From: CBFGTV01 sp965652145
Lineage (GTDB): Bacteria; Bacillota; Clostridia; Peptostreptococcales; Natronincolaceae
Assembly (NCBI GenBank): GCA_965652145.1
Contig: CBFGTV010000048.1
Coordinates: 1 to 25,420, forward strand
Reading direction: 5' to 3'
DNA length: 25,420 bases
Shown here piece by piece: positions 1-8,278 of the stretch; within the stretch, counting starts at the first letter, position 1; each line of letters opens with the position of its first letter. The notes under the pieces were generated by a model. The model saw only the letters and a list, made by a program, of their open reading frames with translations. It searched no databases and was not told where the DNA came from. The position numbers and the translations under genes were made by a program.

Positions 1-681
1 TTCTGTTGGTACAAAACCGGCTCCATTGTACAAGCCTTCAAACACCTTTGTCTCATGTTGATATATATTTTTATCCCAAAATTGTATGACTATCGCTGTA
101 GGTTCATCTTCTACATAGGGTTTTAGCTGTTCCTGCAATTCCCTTGACCTCTCTTGGTATTTTTCAAGCCAGGCCCTCTCTTCAGTCTGTCTGCCTAGGG
201 ATTGACTTAAAAAGCTAAGTAATTCCAAGGGAGTTAACCCCCATTGGGTTACTAAGGTAGGGGCAATTTTTCTCAGCTCTGAAATTGAACTGGCATCATA
301 GTAGCTGCTAATGATGATTAAATCAGGCTCCAGACTTAATATTTTTTCAAAGCTAATTTCTACATCTCCAACACTTTCAATTCCTAGGCTGCCATCGGGA
401 TCAAACTTATTAATATAGTAATCTGATGATGCAATAGGCTTTAGGCCTAAAGACATGATTTCGCCTACATTATGTAGTGCAATGATTCTTTCGGGGTTCA
501 TGGGTACCTTAACGGTTTCTCCCTGGGCATCGATTACTGAACGAATTCCTTCTTCCTCGATCAATTTTTCTTTATTTCCTTCCGAGCTGGTGGTATGATC
601 TACATTGTCACTACAGCCAGCTAATAGACTTATTATTAAGAGAAAGCCTATCGCTAATGATAATATTTTATTCTTTTTCAA
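1..681 (-). CDS. Iron/siderophore ABC transporter substrate-binding lipoprotein (3' part outside window)
   Basis: The visible 227 residues begin at a TTG codon with a good ribosome site (AAGGAG, 8 bases upstream). The N-terminus is a lysine-rich stretch and hydrophobic segment ending in the lipobox LLAGC, so the protein should be lipid-anchored at Cys23. A polar linker follows, then the start of a periplasmic-binding-protein fold of the FepB/BtuF type: a 'VxxPxNPERIIAL' strand, 'GLKPIASSDYY' and 'ILSLEPDLIIIS'. Proteins of this family capture ferric siderophores, haem or cobalamin for an FecCD-type permease. The Fur-like box in its promoter favours iron. The C-terminal part lies beyond position 1, so exact ligand and partner permease cannot be seen. 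It is convergent with nothing and sits downstream of gyrA on the same strand, behind its own promoter. Confidence 0.88.
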   Translation of the reverse strand, partial: MKKNKILSLAIGFLLIISLLAGCSDNVDHTTSSEGNKEKLIEEEGIRSVIDAQGETVKVPMNPERIIALHNVGEIMSLGLKPIASSDYYINKFDPDGSLGIESVGDVEISFEKILSLEPDLIIISSYYDASSISELRKIAPTLVTQWGLTPLELLSFLSQSLGRQTEERAWLEKYQERSRELQEQLKPYVEDEPTAIVIQFWDKNIYQHETKVFEGLYNGAGFVPTE

Positions 682-710
682 CAGTCCCACTCCTTATACT
701 TTGTTGATAT

Positions 711-725
711 TAATAATCATTATTA
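711..725. promoter_or_regulatory. Fur-box-like operator
   Basis: The 15-base sequence TAATAATCATTATTA is a perfect 7-1-7 inverted repeat and matches the Fur 7-1-7 core (TGATAATnATTATCA) at all but the two symmetrical second positions. It touches the -10 element of the lipoprotein promoter, where a bound repressor would block RNA polymerase. Fur family recognition is known; use of this site by Fur here is inferred. Confidence 0.6.
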
Positions 726-752
726 TCATATCACATTTTGGTATTATGTCCA
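725..752 (-). promoter_or_regulatory. Sigma-A-type promoter of the iron-binding lipoprotein gene
   Basis: On the minus strand, TGGACA (747-752, five of six matches to the -35 consensus) is followed after 16 bases by TATGAT (725-730, five of six to -10). The gene starts 44 bases beyond the -10. The Fur-like palindrome begins at the edge of the -10 element. Confidence 0.6.
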
Positions 753-783
753 TAATTATATTAAGAAAATTGATCATATTAGA

Positions 784-821
784 AAAAGACCAGAGGTACT
801 GTACTAGCCCTCTGGTCTTTT
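784..821 (-). terminator. Rho-independent terminator after gyrA
   Basis: A 13-bp stem (784-796 with 809-821, core GACCAGAGG/CCTCTGGTC) with a 12-base loop lies just past the gyrA stop. Read on the minus strand it ends in TTTTTCT. Runs of A on the other side could let it work in both directions. Confidence 0.85.
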
Positions 822-829
822 AAAACTGT

Positions 830-3268
830 CTATTCCATTTCCTTTTCATGCTGAGGAATTAATGCCACTGAAACGATCTTCTGTTCCTCATAGGTTTTCA
901 TTAGGGTTACTCCCTTGGTGACTCTGCCCATCCTAGATATTTCCTTTACATTTAAGCGAATAACGGTTCCATCATTATTAATTAGCAGAATATCATCTTC
1001 ATCATCAACAATCTCGGCTCCTACTAATTTTCCTGATTTTGCGGTGATATTAAAGGTTTTTACACCCTTTCCACCCCTTGATTGCAGTCGATATTCACTT
1101 AAGCCGGTACGCTTACCGAAGCCCCTTTCGCTTACAACCAGAATATCCTTATCTTCATTGGTGATTTCCATGGCCACAACCTCATCATTTTTTGAAAGGG
1201 TAATTCCCTTTACTCCCATGGCTCCTCTTCCCATATCTCTGATTTCTTTTTCACTAAACTGTATTGCCATTCCATTGGCTGTGACAAATACAATATTTTG
1301 ATTTTCATTGGTCATTCTAACGCTGATCAGCTCGTCATCTTCACGAATATTAATGGCAATCAATCCAGTTTTTCTAGTATTTTCAAATTGACATAGCTGG
1401 GTCTTCTTGATAATTCCCTTTTTCGTGGCCAGTACCAAATATTCGTCATCACATTCACGCTTCATGGGAATGACTGCTGCAATTTTTTCATTCGGTGTAA
1501 GCTGAATGAGGTTAACAATGGCAGTTCCCTTTGCCTGACGTTTCGCCTCTGGAATTTCATAGGCATTAAGCCGGTATACCTTTCCCTTGTTGGTGAAGAA
1601 CAGGATATAATCATGACTAGAAGTAATAATTAGTTTTTCAACAAAATCCTCTTCCCTTGTGGTAACACCTGAAATACCCTTGCCCCCTCTTTTTTGGCTT
1701 TTATAGGTATCTAAGGGTAGACGCTTAACATACCCAAAATGGGTTAGGGTAACCACCACGTCCTCTTCAATAATCAAATCTTCAATGTTGATTTCCCCTT
1801 CATCAAGGACAATGGCTGTTCTTCTGTCATCACTGTATTTCTCTTTAATTTCAGTTAATTCATCCTTAATGATATTTAAAACAAGGCTTTCATTGGCCAA
1901 AATTTCTTTAAGTTCCTTGATTAATTTAATTAAATCTTGATACTCCGCTTCAATTTTATCTCGCTCTAAGCCTGTAAGCCTTTGCAGCCTCATATCTAAT
2001 ATTGCCTGGGCTTGCTTTTCAGACAGGCTAAAACGCTCAATTAAGCCTTCCTTGGCCACATGAACATTTTCCGAAGCTCTAATTAATGCAATTACTTCAT
2101 CTAAATGATCGAGGGCAATTTTTAATCCTTCTAAAATGTGGGCCTTTTCTTCAGCTTTTCTTAGATCATACTGGGTTCTTCTAGTAATGATCTCTTTTTG
2201 ATGATTGATGTAATGGTACAGAATCTCCTTTAAATTTAATATTTTGGGCTCTCCGTTTACCAGAGCAATCATAATAATGCTGAAGGTATCTTCCATTTGA
2301 GAATGCTTGTACAGTTTATTTAAAACTACATTGGCATTGGCATCTCGCTTTAGCTCAATAACAATTCTCATTCCGTTTCTGTCGCTTTCATCCCTAAGGT
2401 CAGAGATTCCTTCAATTTTTTTATCCCTTACCAGCTCTGCAATTTTTTCAATTAGCTTTGCTTTATTGACCTGGTACGGTATTTCTGTAACGACGATCTG
2501 CTGTCGATTATTTTTTAGCTCTTCAATGTCGGCAACAGCCCTGACCTTTACTCTTCCACGACCTGTGCGATAGGCCTCCTTGATTCCTTCGGTACCCATG
2601 ATCTGGGCCCCTGTGGGAAAGTCTGGCCCCTTTATATGTGTAATTAATTCTTCTATTTCTATATCTGGGTTGTCAATCATATGAACCAGCCCATTGACAA
2701 CCTCCCCTAGATTATGGGGCGGAATGGAAGTGGCCATTCCAACGGCAATACCATTGGAACCATTAACCAGCAGATTGGGAAAACGGCTTGGTAAAACAGC
2801 CGGTTCCTTTAAGGTGTCATCAAAGTTAGGTGTATAGTCAACGGTTTCCTTTTGAATATCCCGAATCATTTCCAGGGCAATTTTGGATAGCTTCGCCTCG
2901 GTATATCTCATGGCGGCAGCACCGTCTCCATCTACCGAACCAAAGTTACCATGTCCATCCACCAATAAATAACGGGTTGAGAAATCCTGAGCCAGTCGAA
3001 CCATTGCATCATATACTGCCGAATCGCCATGGGGATGATATTTACCCAATACATCCCCCACAATACGGGCAGATTTACGGTAGGCCTTGTCTGGCATTAA
3101 ACCAAGCTCAACCATAGAATATAAAATTCTACGATGAACTGGCTTTAATCCATCTCGAACGTCTGGTAAAGCCCGTCCGACGATAACACTCATGGCATAT
3201 TCAATATAGGATTTTTTCATTTCATCTTCTATACCGATAGGGACAATTTTGTCATTTTCTTCTATCAT
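830..3268 (-). CDS. gyrA: DNA gyrase subunit A
   Basis: GyrA is the breakage-reunion subunit of DNA gyrase, which introduces negative supercoils ahead of forks in an A2B2 complex with GyrB. The 812-residue length is normal. The winged-helix/tower core occupies about residues 30-480, with the catalytic tyrosine at Tyr122 in 'AAAMRYTEAK' (same number as in E. coli). The quinolone-resistance region reads HPHGDSAVYD with Ser83 and Asp87, the residues usual in susceptible enzymes. The C-terminal beta-pinwheel carries the GyrA box QKRGGKG at 525-531, which separates gyrase from ParC. The ATG has an AGGGGGG ribosome site and lies 14 bases after the gyrB stop, so the two are co-transcribed; a strong terminator follows. 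Confidence 0.98.
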   Translation of the reverse strand: MIEENDKIVPIGIEDEMKKSYIEYAMSVIVGRALPDVRDGLKPVHRRILYSMVELGLMPDKAYRKSARIVGDVLGKYHPHGDSAVYDAMVRLAQDFSTRYLLVDGHGNFGSVDGDGAAAMRYTEAKLSKIALEMIRDIQKETVDYTPNFDDTLKEPAVLPSRFPNLLVNGSNGIAVGMATSIPPHNLGEVVNGLVHMIDNPDIEIEELITHIKGPDFPTGAQIMGTEGIKEAYRTGRGRVKVRAVADIEELKNNRQQIVVTEIPYQVNKAKLIEKIAELVRDKKIEGISDLRDESDRNGMRIVIELKRDANANVVLNKLYKHSQMEDTFSIIMIALVNGEPKILNLKEILYHYINHQKEIITRRTQYDLRKAEEKAHILEGLKIALDHLDEVIALIRASENVHVAKEGLIERFSLSEKQAQAILDMRLQRLTGLERDKIEAEYQDLIKLIKELKEILANESLVLNIIKDELTEIKEKYSDDRRTAIVLDEGEINIEDLIIEEDVVVTLTHFGYVKRLPLDTYKSQKRGGKGISGVTTREEDFVEKLIITSSHDYILFFTNKGKVYRLNAYEIPEAKRQAKGTAIVNLIQLTPNEKIAAVIPMKRECDDEYLVLATKKGIIKKTQLCQFENTRKTGLIAINIREDDELISVRMTNENQNIVFVTANGMAIQFSEKEIRDMGRGAMGVKGITLSKNDEVVAMEITNEDKDILVVSERGFGKRTGLSEYRLQSRGGKGVKTFNITAKSGKLVGAEIVDDEDDILLINNDGTVIRLNVKEISRMGRVTKGVTLMKTYEEQKIVSVALIPQHEKEME

Positions 3269-3282
3269 TGTTTACCCCCCTA

Positions 3283-5196
3283 TTAAATATCTAAATTCTT
3301 TACATATTTTGCATTTTTTTCGATGAAATCTCTTCTCGGCTCAACCTTATCCCCCATCAGGGTGTTGAAAATTTCATCTGCCGCTGCGGCATCTTCAATG
3401 GAAACCTGAAGTAGGGTTCTTGTGGCGGGATTCATAGTAGTATCCCATAGCTGTTCAGGATTCATTTCACCAAGTCCTTTATAACGCTGGATTTCAGCCT
3501 TTGTATCTCTGCCTAACTCATCTAATATTTCATTTAATTCTTTTTCAGAATAAGCATATTTTTCTATTTTACCCTTTTTAATTTTATAAAGGGGTGGTTG
3601 GGCAGCATAGATATAGCCTAATTCGATCAAAGGCTTCATATATCTAAAGAAGAAGGTTAATAGCAGCGTTCTGATATGGGCACCATCTACATCGGCATCG
3701 GTCATAATGATAATTTTATGATATCGCAGACGCTCTGTGCTAAAATCTGCCCCAATGCCTGTCCCAAAGGCAGTAATCATTGAGCGTATTTCGTTGTAAT
3801 TAAGAATTTTATCTAATCTGGCCTTTTCGACATTTAGAATTTTTCCTCTGAGGGGTAGAATAGCCTGGGTACTACGATCTCTACCTTGCTTTGCACTTCC
3901 TCCCGCTGAATCTCCCTCAACAAGATAAATTTCACTGAGGGCAGGGTCCTTTTCTGAGCAATCAGCTAATTTTCCAGGTAAAGAGGTGTTTTCCAATACA
4001 CCCTTTCTTCTTGTCAACTCCCGGGCCTTTTTGGCAGCCTCTCTGGCTCGCTGGGCCCTAAGGGCTTTATCAATGATGATCTTTGATTCACTGGGGTTTT
4101 CCTCTAAAAAGGCTTCTAAATATTCTGCCGTAACGGTTTCAACTATTCCCCTTATTTCACTGTTTCCCAGCTTTGTCTTTGTCTGGCCTTCGAATTGAGG
4201 GTCTGTAAGTTTAACTGAAACGATTGCCGTTAACCCTTCTCTGATATCTTCTCCCATAAGGTTGGCATCCTTATCTTTAATCAACCCTATTTTTCTGGCG
4301 TAATCATTAATAATTCTGGTTAGGGCTGATTTAAATCCAATTAAATGGGTTCCTCCCTCTTGGGTATTGATGTTATTGGCAAAGCTGAAAATGTTCTCAG
4401 TGTAGGAATCTGTATACTGCATGGCAATTTCTACAACTGAATTTTCTCTTTCCTTTTCAAAATAAATTATTTTATCGTGAATTATCTCTCTATTTTTATT
4501 CAAATGCTTTACAAATTCAATAATACCGCCATCGTAATGGAAAACACTTTCTTTTTCCTGTCCTTCCCGTTCATCCCTCAGGATGATTTTTACACCTCTG
4601 TTTAAAAAGGCTAATTCCCTAAGTCTATATTCAAGGGTTTCAAATTTATAATTGGTTTCATCAAAAATTTCCGCATCAGGCTTGAAAAGGGTTGTGGTTC
4701 CTCTTCCATCGGTTTCACCGACTGCTTGTACATCTGAAAGGGGATTTCCTCTTTCATATCGTTGTCTGTACAATTTGCCATCAATCCTAATCTCTACCTC
4801 TACATACTCTGAAAGGGCATTCACCACTGAAATTCCCACACCATGGAGTCCGCCAGAAACCTTATAGCCTCCACCGCCAAATTTACCGCCGGCATGAAGC
4901 ACCGTCATGACAGTTTCCAGGGTTGATTTACCGGTTTTAGGATGTATATCAACGGGTATTCCTCTCCCGTTATCAATTACTCTAATGGCATTGTCCTTTA
5001 AAATCGTGACATCAATTAGATCACAATAGCCTGCCAAGGCTTCATCGATACTATTGTCCACCACCTCATAAACCAAATGATGCAGCCCCCTGGGACCAGT
5101 TGACCCAATATACATTCCAGGCCTCTTTCTAACTGGTTCAAGGCCTTCTAAGACCTGTATCTGTTCTGCACCATAATGCTGTACATTTTTTTCCAT
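3283..5196 (-). CDS. gyrB: DNA gyrase subunit B
   Basis: GyrB is the ATPase subunit of DNA gyrase. The 637-residue protein has the N-terminal GHKL ATPase domain: 'RKRPGMYIGS' near 23-32, catalytic Glu44 and Asn48 in EVVDNSIDEALAG, and DNGRGIP at about 75-81. The transducer domain follows. The C-terminal TOPRIM domain has EGDSAGGSAKQGRDR and DADVDGAHIRT for metal binding, and ends in the short GyrB tail typical of Firmicutes. The ATG at 5196 is preceded by AGGAGG at good spacing. It lies 113 bases after remB; that spacer contains a long inverted repeat rather than an obvious promoter. gyrA follows after 14 bases. Confidence 0.98.
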   Translation of the reverse strand: MEKNVQHYGAEQIQVLEGLEPVRKRPGMYIGSTGPRGLHHLVYEVVDNSIDEALAGYCDLIDVTILKDNAIRVIDNGRGIPVDIHPKTGKSTLETVMTVLHAGGKFGGGGYKVSGGLHGVGISVVNALSEYVEVEIRIDGKLYRQRYERGNPLSDVQAVGETDGRGTTTLFKPDAEIFDETNYKFETLEYRLRELAFLNRGVKIILRDEREGQEKESVFHYDGGIIEFVKHLNKNREIIHDKIIYFEKERENSVVEIAMQYTDSYTENIFSFANNINTQEGGTHLIGFKSALTRIINDYARKIGLIKDKDANLMGEDIREGLTAIVSVKLTDPQFEGQTKTKLGNSEIRGIVETVTAEYLEAFLEENPSESKIIIDKALRAQRAREAAKKARELTRRKGVLENTSLPGKLADCSEKDPALSEIYLVEGDSAGGSAKQGRDRSTQAILPLRGKILNVEKARLDKILNYNEIRSMITAFGTGIGADFSTERLRYHKIIIMTDADVDGAHIRTLLLTFFFRYMKPLIELGYIYAAQPPLYKIKKGKIEKYAYSEKELNEILDELGRDTKAEIQRYKGLGEMNPEQLWDTTMNPATRTLLQVSIEDAAAADEIFNTLMGDKVEPRRDFIEKNAKYVKNLDI

Positions 5197-5258
5197 AACA
5201 TAACCTCCTAAACAACTTTAAGTCTATTGAAAGCTCTCTCTATTGGATATACAGAAAT

Positions 5259-5311
5259 AATCTGCTGACAATAAGTGACCGCTAAATTCAGTAACAAATG
5301 TCTAGCAGATT
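5259..5311. repeat. Inverted repeat between remB and gyrB
   Basis: AATCTGCTGACA (5259-5270) and TGTCTAGCAGATT (5299-5311) can pair over 12 bp with one bulged base. The outer arm overlaps the remB stop codon. In the transcript this gives a hairpin closing a 28-base loop. No T-run follows, so it is not a classical terminator; a processing, stability or attenuation role is possible. Confidence 0.5.
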
Positions 5312-5609
5312 AGAATTTTTCAATATCTTCTATAAATCCGGCCCTTTTTTGTAGGGTCAAAGCTGATATGGGGGAGTAATATACAATGGTTTTTTTAATT
5401 AAACCACCTTTTTTGGTTGATTTCATTACTTTTTCTGTAACCACAAAGGAACGGGCCTCTTCATGGGCTATTTCCTGTACAAACCCCTCATCTTTGCAGA
5501 CTTCTAAAAATTGTTGACTCCCTTTTGCCTTTAGTGTGGATTGTATATCAAAAATACCGATTATGTCTTTGACAGGTACCACAACCTCTCCTCCAAGGTG
5601 GAGAAACAT
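5310..5609 (-). CDS. remB: RemB/YaaB-like DUF370 regulatory protein
   Basis: A 99-residue protein with the DUF370 pattern: start MFLHLGGEV, then VPVKDIIGIFDI at 11-22, a variable middle, 'SFVVTEKV' and the C-terminal YYSPIS motif at 77-82 before a basic 'LQKRAGF' segment. In Bacillus subtilis the YaaB/RemB protein lies between recF and gyrB, as here, and belongs to the family of the biofilm-matrix DNA-binding regulator RemA. The ATG at 5609 is preferred because AGGGG precedes it by about nine bases; in-frame GTG (5618) and ATG (5615) codons lie upstream, but the family normally begins at this M-x-x-H-L-G. The middle is longer than in the roughly 81-residue Bacillus protein. Direct function in this organism is not shown. 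Confidence 0.85.
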   Translation of the reverse strand: MFLHLGGEVVVPVKDIIGIFDIQSTLKAKGSQQFLEVCKDEGFVQEIAHEEARSFVVTEKVMKSTKKGGLIKKTIVYYSPISALTLQKRAGFIEDIEKF

Positions 5610-5689
5610 ATGCATCACCCCTGTTCATTTTCCATTCCTCTATTATAACCTTATTCTTACAGGAATAAAAGACTGTCGCTTCATATTTT

Positions 5690-6802
5690 CTAAATTTCGT
5701 CGAATTTCCTTACGATTCCTTGTGAAACATAATAAATATTTCGGTTTTCCACCTGCTCAACCTTTAATTGTTCTATCATGGTGGTGGTTATAAAGGTCTG
5801 GATGTTTTTTAAATTATGAATTAGATAATTCTGACGCTGTAAATCCAGCTCACTCATGACATCATCCAATAGCAGTACAGGATATTCCCCCACCTCGCCC
5901 TTAATAAGCTCCAGTTCTGCCAGCTTTAACGAGAGAACTGATGTTCTTTGCTGGCCTTGGGAACCAAAGTTTTTAACGTCCATTTGATTAACCTTAAAAA
6001 TCAGCTCATCCCGATGGGGCCCCACCAGGGTGATTCCCCGGGCAATTTCCACGGCCCTTTGCTCCTTTAGCCTTTCTAAAAACTTTTCTGTTATTTCAGC
6101 TAGTTCATCTTTTTCATGTAGGGCTACATTACTATCATATTGAATTTCGAGGGTTTCTTTTTCTTCTGTTATTTTACGGTGCATCAACCTGGCCAGTATA
6201 CCGATTCTCTTTATAAACCTTTTACGATAAAGCATGATTGTTGAACCAGACTTGACCAGCTGTTCGTTCCAGATTTCTAGATCTACTTTTTTTCCCCGGC
6301 TCTCTCTTAATAGCTTATTTCGCTGCTGCAAAATTCTATTGTATTGATTGAGGGTATAATAATATTTAGGATAAATTTGTGAAATTTCGTTATCAATGAA
6401 GCGCCGTCTTTCTCCTGGTCCTTCTTTAATAATTTTCAAGTCATCAGGAGCAAAAATAACAACATTTAAATTCCCCAATAGCTCCCCCCTTTTCACCAAA
6501 GGGATTTGATTAACCTTCATTTGCTTCTTTGCCTGGGTATCCAGCTTGATCTCTATGGTTGTTTCACCAGCTAGCCGATTAAGCATTACCCTAGTGTAGG
6601 CCTGTGATTTATATATCTTGATCATTTCGTTATCCTTACTGGTTCGAAAGGATTTCCCCATGGCTGAAAGGTAAAGCATTTCGATAATATTGGTTTTCCC
6701 TTGGGCATTTTGGCCAACAAATATATTTAGTCTTGGATGAATTTCTAATTTAAGTGTTTCGTAGTTTCTAAAATTAACGGCCTTTATTTCTTTGATGATC
6801 AT
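5690..6802 (-). CDS. recF: DNA replication and repair protein RecF
   Basis: RecF is an SMC-like ATPase that helps load RecA on gapped DNA with RecO and RecR. The 370-residue protein shows Walker A GQNAQGKT at 30-37, the conserved GPGERRRFID near 128-137, the ABC signature region FGSQGQQR at 279-286, and Walker B with D-loop 'PVLLLDDVMSELD' at 308-320. Length is normal for the family. AGGAGG precedes the ATG by seven bases. It follows yaaA by 39 bases and precedes remB by 80, in the common dnaA-dnaN-yaaA-recF-remB-gyrBA order, and is most likely part of that operon. Confidence 0.97.
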   Translation of the reverse strand: MIIKEIKAVNFRNYETLKLEIHPRLNIFVGQNAQGKTNIIEMLYLSAMGKSFRTSKDNEMIKIYKSQAYTRVMLNRLAGETTIEIKLDTQAKKQMKVNQIPLVKRGELLGNLNVVIFAPDDLKIIKEGPGERRRFIDNEISQIYPKYYYTLNQYNRILQQRNKLLRESRGKKVDLEIWNEQLVKSGSTIMLYRKRFIKRIGILARLMHRKITEEKETLEIQYDSNVALHEKDELAEITEKFLERLKEQRAVEIARGITLVGPHRDELIFKVNQMDVKNFGSQGQQRTSVLSLKLAELELIKGEVGEYPVLLLDDVMSELDLQRQNYLIHNLKNIQTFITTTMIEQLKVEQVENRNIYYVSQGIVRKFDEI

Positions 6803-6841
6803 GGATTAACCTCCTATTTCATCCTAATAGGAAATAGTACT

Positions 6842-7051
6842 TTAAGTAACGTGAATTTCTATATCATTGATTTGAACCACGTCTCCAGGCCTGATCTTCT
6901 TTCCTCTTTGAGATATGGTTATACCATTCACTTTAACTTCGCCATTTAATATTCTGAGCTTTGCTTCACCACCGCTGCCAACGACATCACTGAATTTTAA
7001 AAGCTGATCCAGCTTAATAAATTCTTCTTCAATTTTAACCTGCTTTTCCAT
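6842..7051 (-). CDS. yaaA: S4-domain RNA-binding protein YaaA
   Basis: A 69-residue protein made almost entirely of an S4 RNA-binding fold: 'FIKLDQLLKFSDVVGSGGEAK' region (split here as residues 11-31), then LNGEVKVNG at 36-44 and KKIRPGDVVQI at 51-61. Proteins of this size between dnaN and recF are called YaaA/RlbA and have been linked to ribosome biogenesis in Bacillus; the exact RNA target is not evident. The ATG at 7051 is chosen because AGGAGG lies six bases upstream; an in-frame TTG at 7069 lies within and before that ribosome site and is unlikely. It is separated from dnaN by 120 bases containing a hairpin directly after the dnaN stop. Confidence 0.92.
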   Translation of the reverse strand: MEKQVKIEEEFIKLDQLLKFSDVVGSGGEAKLRILNGEVKVNGITISQRGKKIRPGDVVQINDIEIHVT

Positions 7052-7152
7052 AGTAGGCCTCCTCTGCAAAAGCTACTTCCTTCTGGAAATAGCTTAGTTT
7101 TAATCAGTATCTATCTATCATCTAAATGATTTCCATCGGTATAAAAATATAA

Positions 7153-7170
7153 ACCCAGCTTAAGCTGGGT
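7153..7170 (-). terminator. Palindromic hairpin after dnaN
   Basis: ACCCAGCTTAAGCTGGGT is a perfect 18-base palindrome starting one base past the dnaN stop codon. On the minus strand it is followed by TTTATATTTTTAT, a broken U-tract. It probably acts as a partial terminator or as a 3' stability hairpin between dnaN and yaaA, lowering expression of the downstream genes relative to dnaA-dnaN. Confidence 0.6.
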
Positions 7171-7171
7171 C

Positions 7172-8278
7172 TTAGTTGGCTGATAATCGAACTGGCAATA
7201 CTAAGTAAACGTAATTTTGATTATTTACCGGCTTAATAATTCCGGGGCTGATATTGGTTGTAAACTCTAAGTAAACCTCTTCTTCATCTACTGCCTTTAA
7301 AGCATCAATAAAATACTTGGAATTAAAGGCAATCTCCAGGTCGGCCCCCTCCAGCTCGATACTGATTTCTTCATAGACCTTTCCTATTTCAGAATTTGAG
7401 GTAATCACCATTTTATCATCATTAATAGTAAATTTCACTAGATTGTTTTTTCCTTCTCTGGCCAATAATGAAGCCCTTTCAATACTGTTAAGCAGCCTTT
7501 TGGTGCTGACCTTAATCTGAGATTGATGTTCCTTGGGTAAAATTTGATTATAATTAATAAATTCTCCTTCCAATAGCCTTGAAATCAGCTTGGTATTCCC
7601 TATGGTAAACAATCCTTGATTTTCTGTAAAGATGATATTAATAGGTTCATCATCGTCACTGTTCATGATTCTGCTGATTTCATTCAGGGTTTTAGCGGGA
7701 ATTACCACTCGATTGGAGTCAACACTATTGATTTTACCGCTTCGTAGTGCTAATCGATAGCCGTCAAGGGCTACCATATTTAATCTGTCATTTTCTATTT
7801 CCATTAAGACTCCCGTTAAAATAGGCCTTGATTCATCCTGTGAGGTGGCGAAGACTGTTTGTCTGATCATATTTCTGAATAGTTCCTGAGAAATTTGATG
7901 ACACTGTTCCTCTTCAATCATAGGCAGCTCTGGAAAATCTGTTGCATCACTGCATAGAATGTTAAACTCAGTTGTGTCACATTTAATTAACAGTTGATTA
8001 TTTTCTTGAAGTTTCAGCTCTACATCTTCATCCGGTAGCTTTCTTATGATTTCACTAAAGAGTCTTGCATCAATTACAACGGTACCTTCTTGATGTACCT
8101 GGGCCTCTATGATGTTTTCTATTCCTATCTCCAGATCTGTGCCCACTAGCTTTAAATTGTTTGAATAGGCCTCTAAGTAGATTCCCTTTAAAATAGGTAA
8201 CGTTGTTTTAGTTGAAACTGACTTTTGAACAATTGATATGCTATGCATTAGATTTTTTTGAGAACATATAAAATGCAT
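7172..8278 (-). CDS. dnaN: DNA polymerase III sliding clamp (beta subunit)
   Basis: DnaN forms the ring-shaped dimer that tethers the replicative polymerase to DNA. The 368-residue protein starts with the usual 'MHFICSQKNLMHSI' and 'TTLPILKGI', contains three clamp folds, and ends in 'YLVLPVRLSAN', near the hydrophobic C-terminal pocket used by clamp-binding peptides. The ATG at 8278 has GGGGAGG upstream. An open frame extends in phase to 8425, but that extension is low-complexity (a run of tyrosines) and is really the DnaA-trio unwinding DNA, so it is not coding. A perfect DnaA box overlaps the start codon and ribosome site. Confidence 0.97.
   Translation of the reverse strand: MHFICSQKNLMHSISIVQKSVSTKTTLPILKGIYLEAYSNNLKLVGTDLEIGIENIIEAQVHQEGTVVIDARLFSEIIRKLPDEDVELKLQENNQLLIKCDTTEFNILCSDATDFPELPMIEEEQCHQISQELFRNMIRQTVFATSQDESRPILTGVLMEIENDRLNMVALDGYRLALRSGKINSVDSNRVVIPAKTLNEISRIMNSDDDEPINIIFTENQGLFTIGNTKLISRLLEGEFINYNQILPKEHQSQIKVSTKRLLNSIERASLLAREGKNNLVKFTINDDKMVITSNSEIGKVYEEISIELEGADLEIAFNSKYFIDALKAVDEEEVYLEFTTNISPGIIKPVNNQNYVYLVLPVRLSAN

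Noticed and set aside
605..823. 72-codon open frame on the plus strand
   Set aside because: It lies opposite the start, promoter and Fur-like box of the lipoprotein gene and has low-complexity isoleucine runs.
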